Assembly: GCA_033032865.1 (NCBI GenBank)
Contig: JAWHQI010000009.1
Coordinates: 12,790,001 to 12,854,000, forward strand
Direction of reading: 5' to 3'
Length of the DNA: 64,000 nucleotides
DNA from: Dactylorhiza incarnata
Taxonomy: Eukaryota > Streptophyta > Magnoliopsida > Asparagales > Orchidaceae
Shown: positions 61,994 to 64,000 of the stretch, one piece after another
Layout: each line of letters opens with the position of its first letter
How positions within the stretch are numbered: position 1 is the stretch's first letter
The notes under the pieces: model-generated
The model's database searches: none
Seen by the model: only the letters and a program-made list of their open reading frames with translations
Told to the model about the DNA's origin: nothing
Program-made: the position numbers and the translations under genes

Positions 61994-63341
61994 ATGGATG
62001 GAGGTGGAGGAGGATCCGACCCAGGCCACTCGCAGCCCCCAGTGGCTGGAGTGACGTTGGAGATGTTGGAAAATTTCAACCTGGAGGTCCGGCACACCTT
62101 GCAGCAGACTTTCACCGCAATAGGTGAATGCATGAGAGGAGGAGGTCCGGAGGTCCTGTCCCAGGAGGTGGGCGAGGACACTCTCGGCCAACAACCCAGG
62201 AAGGAGGTACCAGTGGGGGGGGGGAGTGGGGAGGCATTCGGCCCCACTCACCTGGTCCCCAAGGAGGGGGCGAGTGGGGAGGTGCCATACCCCCACTCGC
62301 CCAACCCCAAAGGGGGCGAGTGGGGAGGTGTCATACCCCCACTCACCCAACCCCAAGGGGGCGAGTTGTGAGGTGCAATACCCCCACTCGCCCAGCCCCA
62401 AGGGGGCGAGTGGGGAGGCAGCCAGCCCCCACTCGCCCATCCCCAAAGGGGGGCGAGCAAGGGAAGTTCCATTTATGAGTTGATCCTCTCAGCCCCAGTT
62501 CTAGAGGGGTTCAGGGGGCCAGAGATGTCTTACTACTCCGGGAAGGATGACCCAGTACTGCACCTGCAGTGGTTCGAGGACGTGGTCTCGATCTATCCGA
62601 TGTCAGGTACCTTCCAGTGTCGACTCTTCTCCACCACTCTGAAGGAGAAGGCGAGGGATTGGTTCCACCAACTCCCCGTGGGGTCTATCTGGGCCTTCAG
62701 GGATCTGCATCGAGGTTTTCGGTTGCGCTTCTTGACGTCAAGAAAGAGAAAGAAGGATGCTGAAGCACTCTTCAAGATTAAGCAAGAGCTGAGAGAGTCA
62801 CTGGCTAGCTACGTCGACAAGTTCCAGGAGGAGGTCCTCCTCACCCAGGAGGTGCCCGGGTTCACCCTCCAGCTCGCCTTCATAGTGGGGCTGCGGGAGG
62901 GGTTCTTCAAGATGAGCTTAAAGCGGAAGGCCCCCCTATCCTTCGAGGAATTGATGGAAAGGGCGGCGGAAGAAATTAAGGGGGAGGAGGCCATCCCGGA
63001 GTTCGCAAGAAGGTTGGCCAAGCTTAGTGAGCCGGAGGCAAGGCAGCAGGGAGGGGAGATGGAGGATCCCGAAAAAAAGTTTGACCGAGAAAATAACAGC
63101 TTCCAGGGAGAGAGCCTACCCCCCAAAGTGGTGGCCAGGACCGAGGACACCCCCTCCACTGCCTCAGCAAACCATGCCGATCGACCAAAGAAGTAGAAGA
63201 AATCATACGGGAGGAAGAGGGGGCGTCCGAGTGGAGTTACCTTACTGTGATTTCCATCAGGAGGAAGGTCACGCGATGTCCACCTGCCTAGAGTCTCTGA
63301 AGATGAGGGACGAAGGTCAACAATGGCAGCGACAGGAATAG
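61994..63341 (+). pseudogene. gag: Tat/Retand-like gag with inserted minisatellite, broken
   Basis: ATG at 61994 starts MDGGGGGSDPGHSQPP. The frame enters minisatellite block 3 and stops at 62369-62371 (TTGTGA where sister units have TGGGGA). The same frame reopens at 62480-63196 with the capsid core: YYSGKDDPVLHLQWFEDVVS, AKARDWFHQLPVGSIWAFRD-like residues near 62645 (actual text KEKARDWFHQLP) and SLASYVDKFQEEVLL near 62790. A frameshift near 63190 leads to YCDFHQEEGHAMSTC (63240), the modified CH-type knuckle typical of Tat gag. At least one stop and one shift break it. Confidence 0.8.
62230..62460. repeat. GC-rich minisatellite block 3 (inside gag)
   Basis: About five units of 46-48 bp: GGGGGCGAGTGGGGAGGTG, CATACCCCCACTCGCCC, AACCCCAA. 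Same GGGGCGAG/CTCGCCC frame as blocks 1 and 2. Open in all three forward frames. Confidence 0.88.
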
Positions 63342-63446
63342 AACAATCTCCAAGAGTGAGCATTCTGAGTGAACTTTGTAACGGCAAATTCTTAATTAAA
63401 ATTAATTTTATCCCTGACTGTTTACGTCAGAATGTATTGTGCTACA

Positions 63447-64000
63447 TGATTTTTCCCCTCGGATGGTTCCACTGACCGGGCTCTCTCTAGCCGGCAGGGC
63501 AGGTTGACCTTCCAGGGAGGATAAGCGATTTTCCCCTAGGATGGTTCCACTGGTCGGGCTCTCTTTAGCCGGCAGGGCAGGTTGACCTCCCAGGGAGGGT
63601 AAGTGGTTTTTCCCCTCGGATGGTTCCGCTGACCGGGCTCTCTCTAGCCGGCATGACAGGTTGACCTCCCAGGGAGGGTAAGTGATTTTTCCCCTCGGAT
63701 GGTTCCGCTGACCGGGCTATCTCTAGCTGGCAGGGCAGGTTGACCTCCCAGGGAGGGTAAGTGATTTTTCCCCTCGGATGGTTCCGCTGACCGGGCTCTC
63801 TAGCCAGCAGGGCAGGTTGACTTCCCAGGGAGGGTAAGTGATTTTTCCCCTCGGATGGTTCCGCTGAACGGGCTCTCTAGCCGGCAGGGCAGGTTGACCT
63901 CCTAGGGAGGCTAAGTACTTTTCCCCTCGGATGGTTCCGCTGACCGGGCTCACTCTAGCCGGCAGGGCAGGTTGACCTCCCAGGGAGGCTAAGTATTTTT
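63447..64000. repeat. Tandem array, unit 77-79 bp, seven copies to the window edge
   Basis: TTTTCCCCTCGGATGGTTCC starts at about 63451, 63529, 63607, 63686, 63765, 63842 and 63919, with an eighth beginning at 63996. Each unit continues GCTGACCGGGCTCTCT, AGCCGGCAGGGCAGGTTGAC, CTCCCAGGGAGGGTAAGTGA. Copies are over 90% similar by eye. Confidence 0.92.

Larger units (their letters stand above)
60594..64000 (+). mobile_element. Tat/Retand-like Ty3 element, partial, runs off the right edge
   Basis: Putative LTR about 60594-61936 (starts TGTTGGTCTGG, ends GTTTCAACA) with TATA box TATAAATAG at 61620, then a possible primer site ATGGTGCGGTGAGC and a gag with Tat-type motifs. No pol is reached before 64000; a 77-79-bp tandem array fills the end. 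The LTR start is a guess from the TG motif because the second LTR lies outside the window. Confidence 0.65.

Noticed and set aside
63447..64000. CRISPR-like direct repeats
   Set aside because: Units are contiguous without unique spacers and the genome is a plant.

Overview
The window is nuclear DNA of a flowering plant, probably a eudicot (inference). It is dense in LTR retrotransposons of plant lineages: Ty1/copia, a chromodomain-bearing Ty3, an Athila-type Ty3 and a Tat-type Ty3 gag. It also holds small non-autonomous LTR elements, a PIF/Harbinger fragment, Au-type SINEs and foldback MITEs. I found no bacterial genes, tRNA/rRNA genes or CRISPR arrays. All boundaries were read by eye from terminal repeats, target-site duplications (TSDs), primer-binding sites and splice motifs.

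The one host gene I can support is a protein phosphatase 2C (PP2C) on the + strand. Its last seven coding exons (22754-22824, 23861-23940, 24031-24128, 53986-54109, 54198-54280, 56428-56476, 56565-56617) join in frame through GT-AG introns and end in a normal stop. They encode the C-terminal half of a PBCP/PP2C26-like or BIPP2C1-like enzyme. The intron between the third and fourth of these exons is about 29.9 kb and consists mostly of transposons. The N-terminal exons were not found.

Left region, 1-22130: a broken Harbinger transposase at the edge, a CA-rich minisatellite, and a tandem duplication (3604-7840) whose first copy carries a complete gag-only LTR element (3899-6460) while the second copy keeps the empty site. 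Then come a GC-rich foldback element with a 10-bp direct repeat (8219-8913), a young intact copia element with 118-bp LTRs (9161-14241), and a second gag-only element (about 14480-22130) split by a nearly intact copia element on the minus strand (16395-21859).

Giant intron, 24129-53985: a decayed copia (25277-28850), a decayed Ty3 gag element (28860-30870), a 1.5-kb TRIM with AGT...ACT termini (31043-32565), and a nest. In the nest, element A (33317-52612) carries an hAT-type MITE and is split in its 3' LTR by Ty3 element B (35726-52475). B is split in gag by Athila-type element C (41226-51029). TSDs and LTR divergence both give the order A, then B, then C. An Au-type SINE lies just before the next exon; another lies in an upstream intron.

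Right region, 56618-64000: a 2.1-kb non-autonomous LTR element (57039-59164), GC-rich intergenic sequence, and a Tat/Retand-like Ty3 element running off the right edge. Its putative LTR and its gag carry related palindromic GC minisatellites, and a 77-79-bp tandem array follows gag.

Strongest oddities: (1) long pure poly-G runs about 27-33 bp downstream of the TATA box in two unrelated Ty3 LTRs; (2) a palindrome array in the Athila LTR; (3) three polypurine-tract-like motifs in the Athila 3' region; (4) a minisatellite core shared by LTR and gag; (5) four small LTR elements ending in the same LEDK-type tail.
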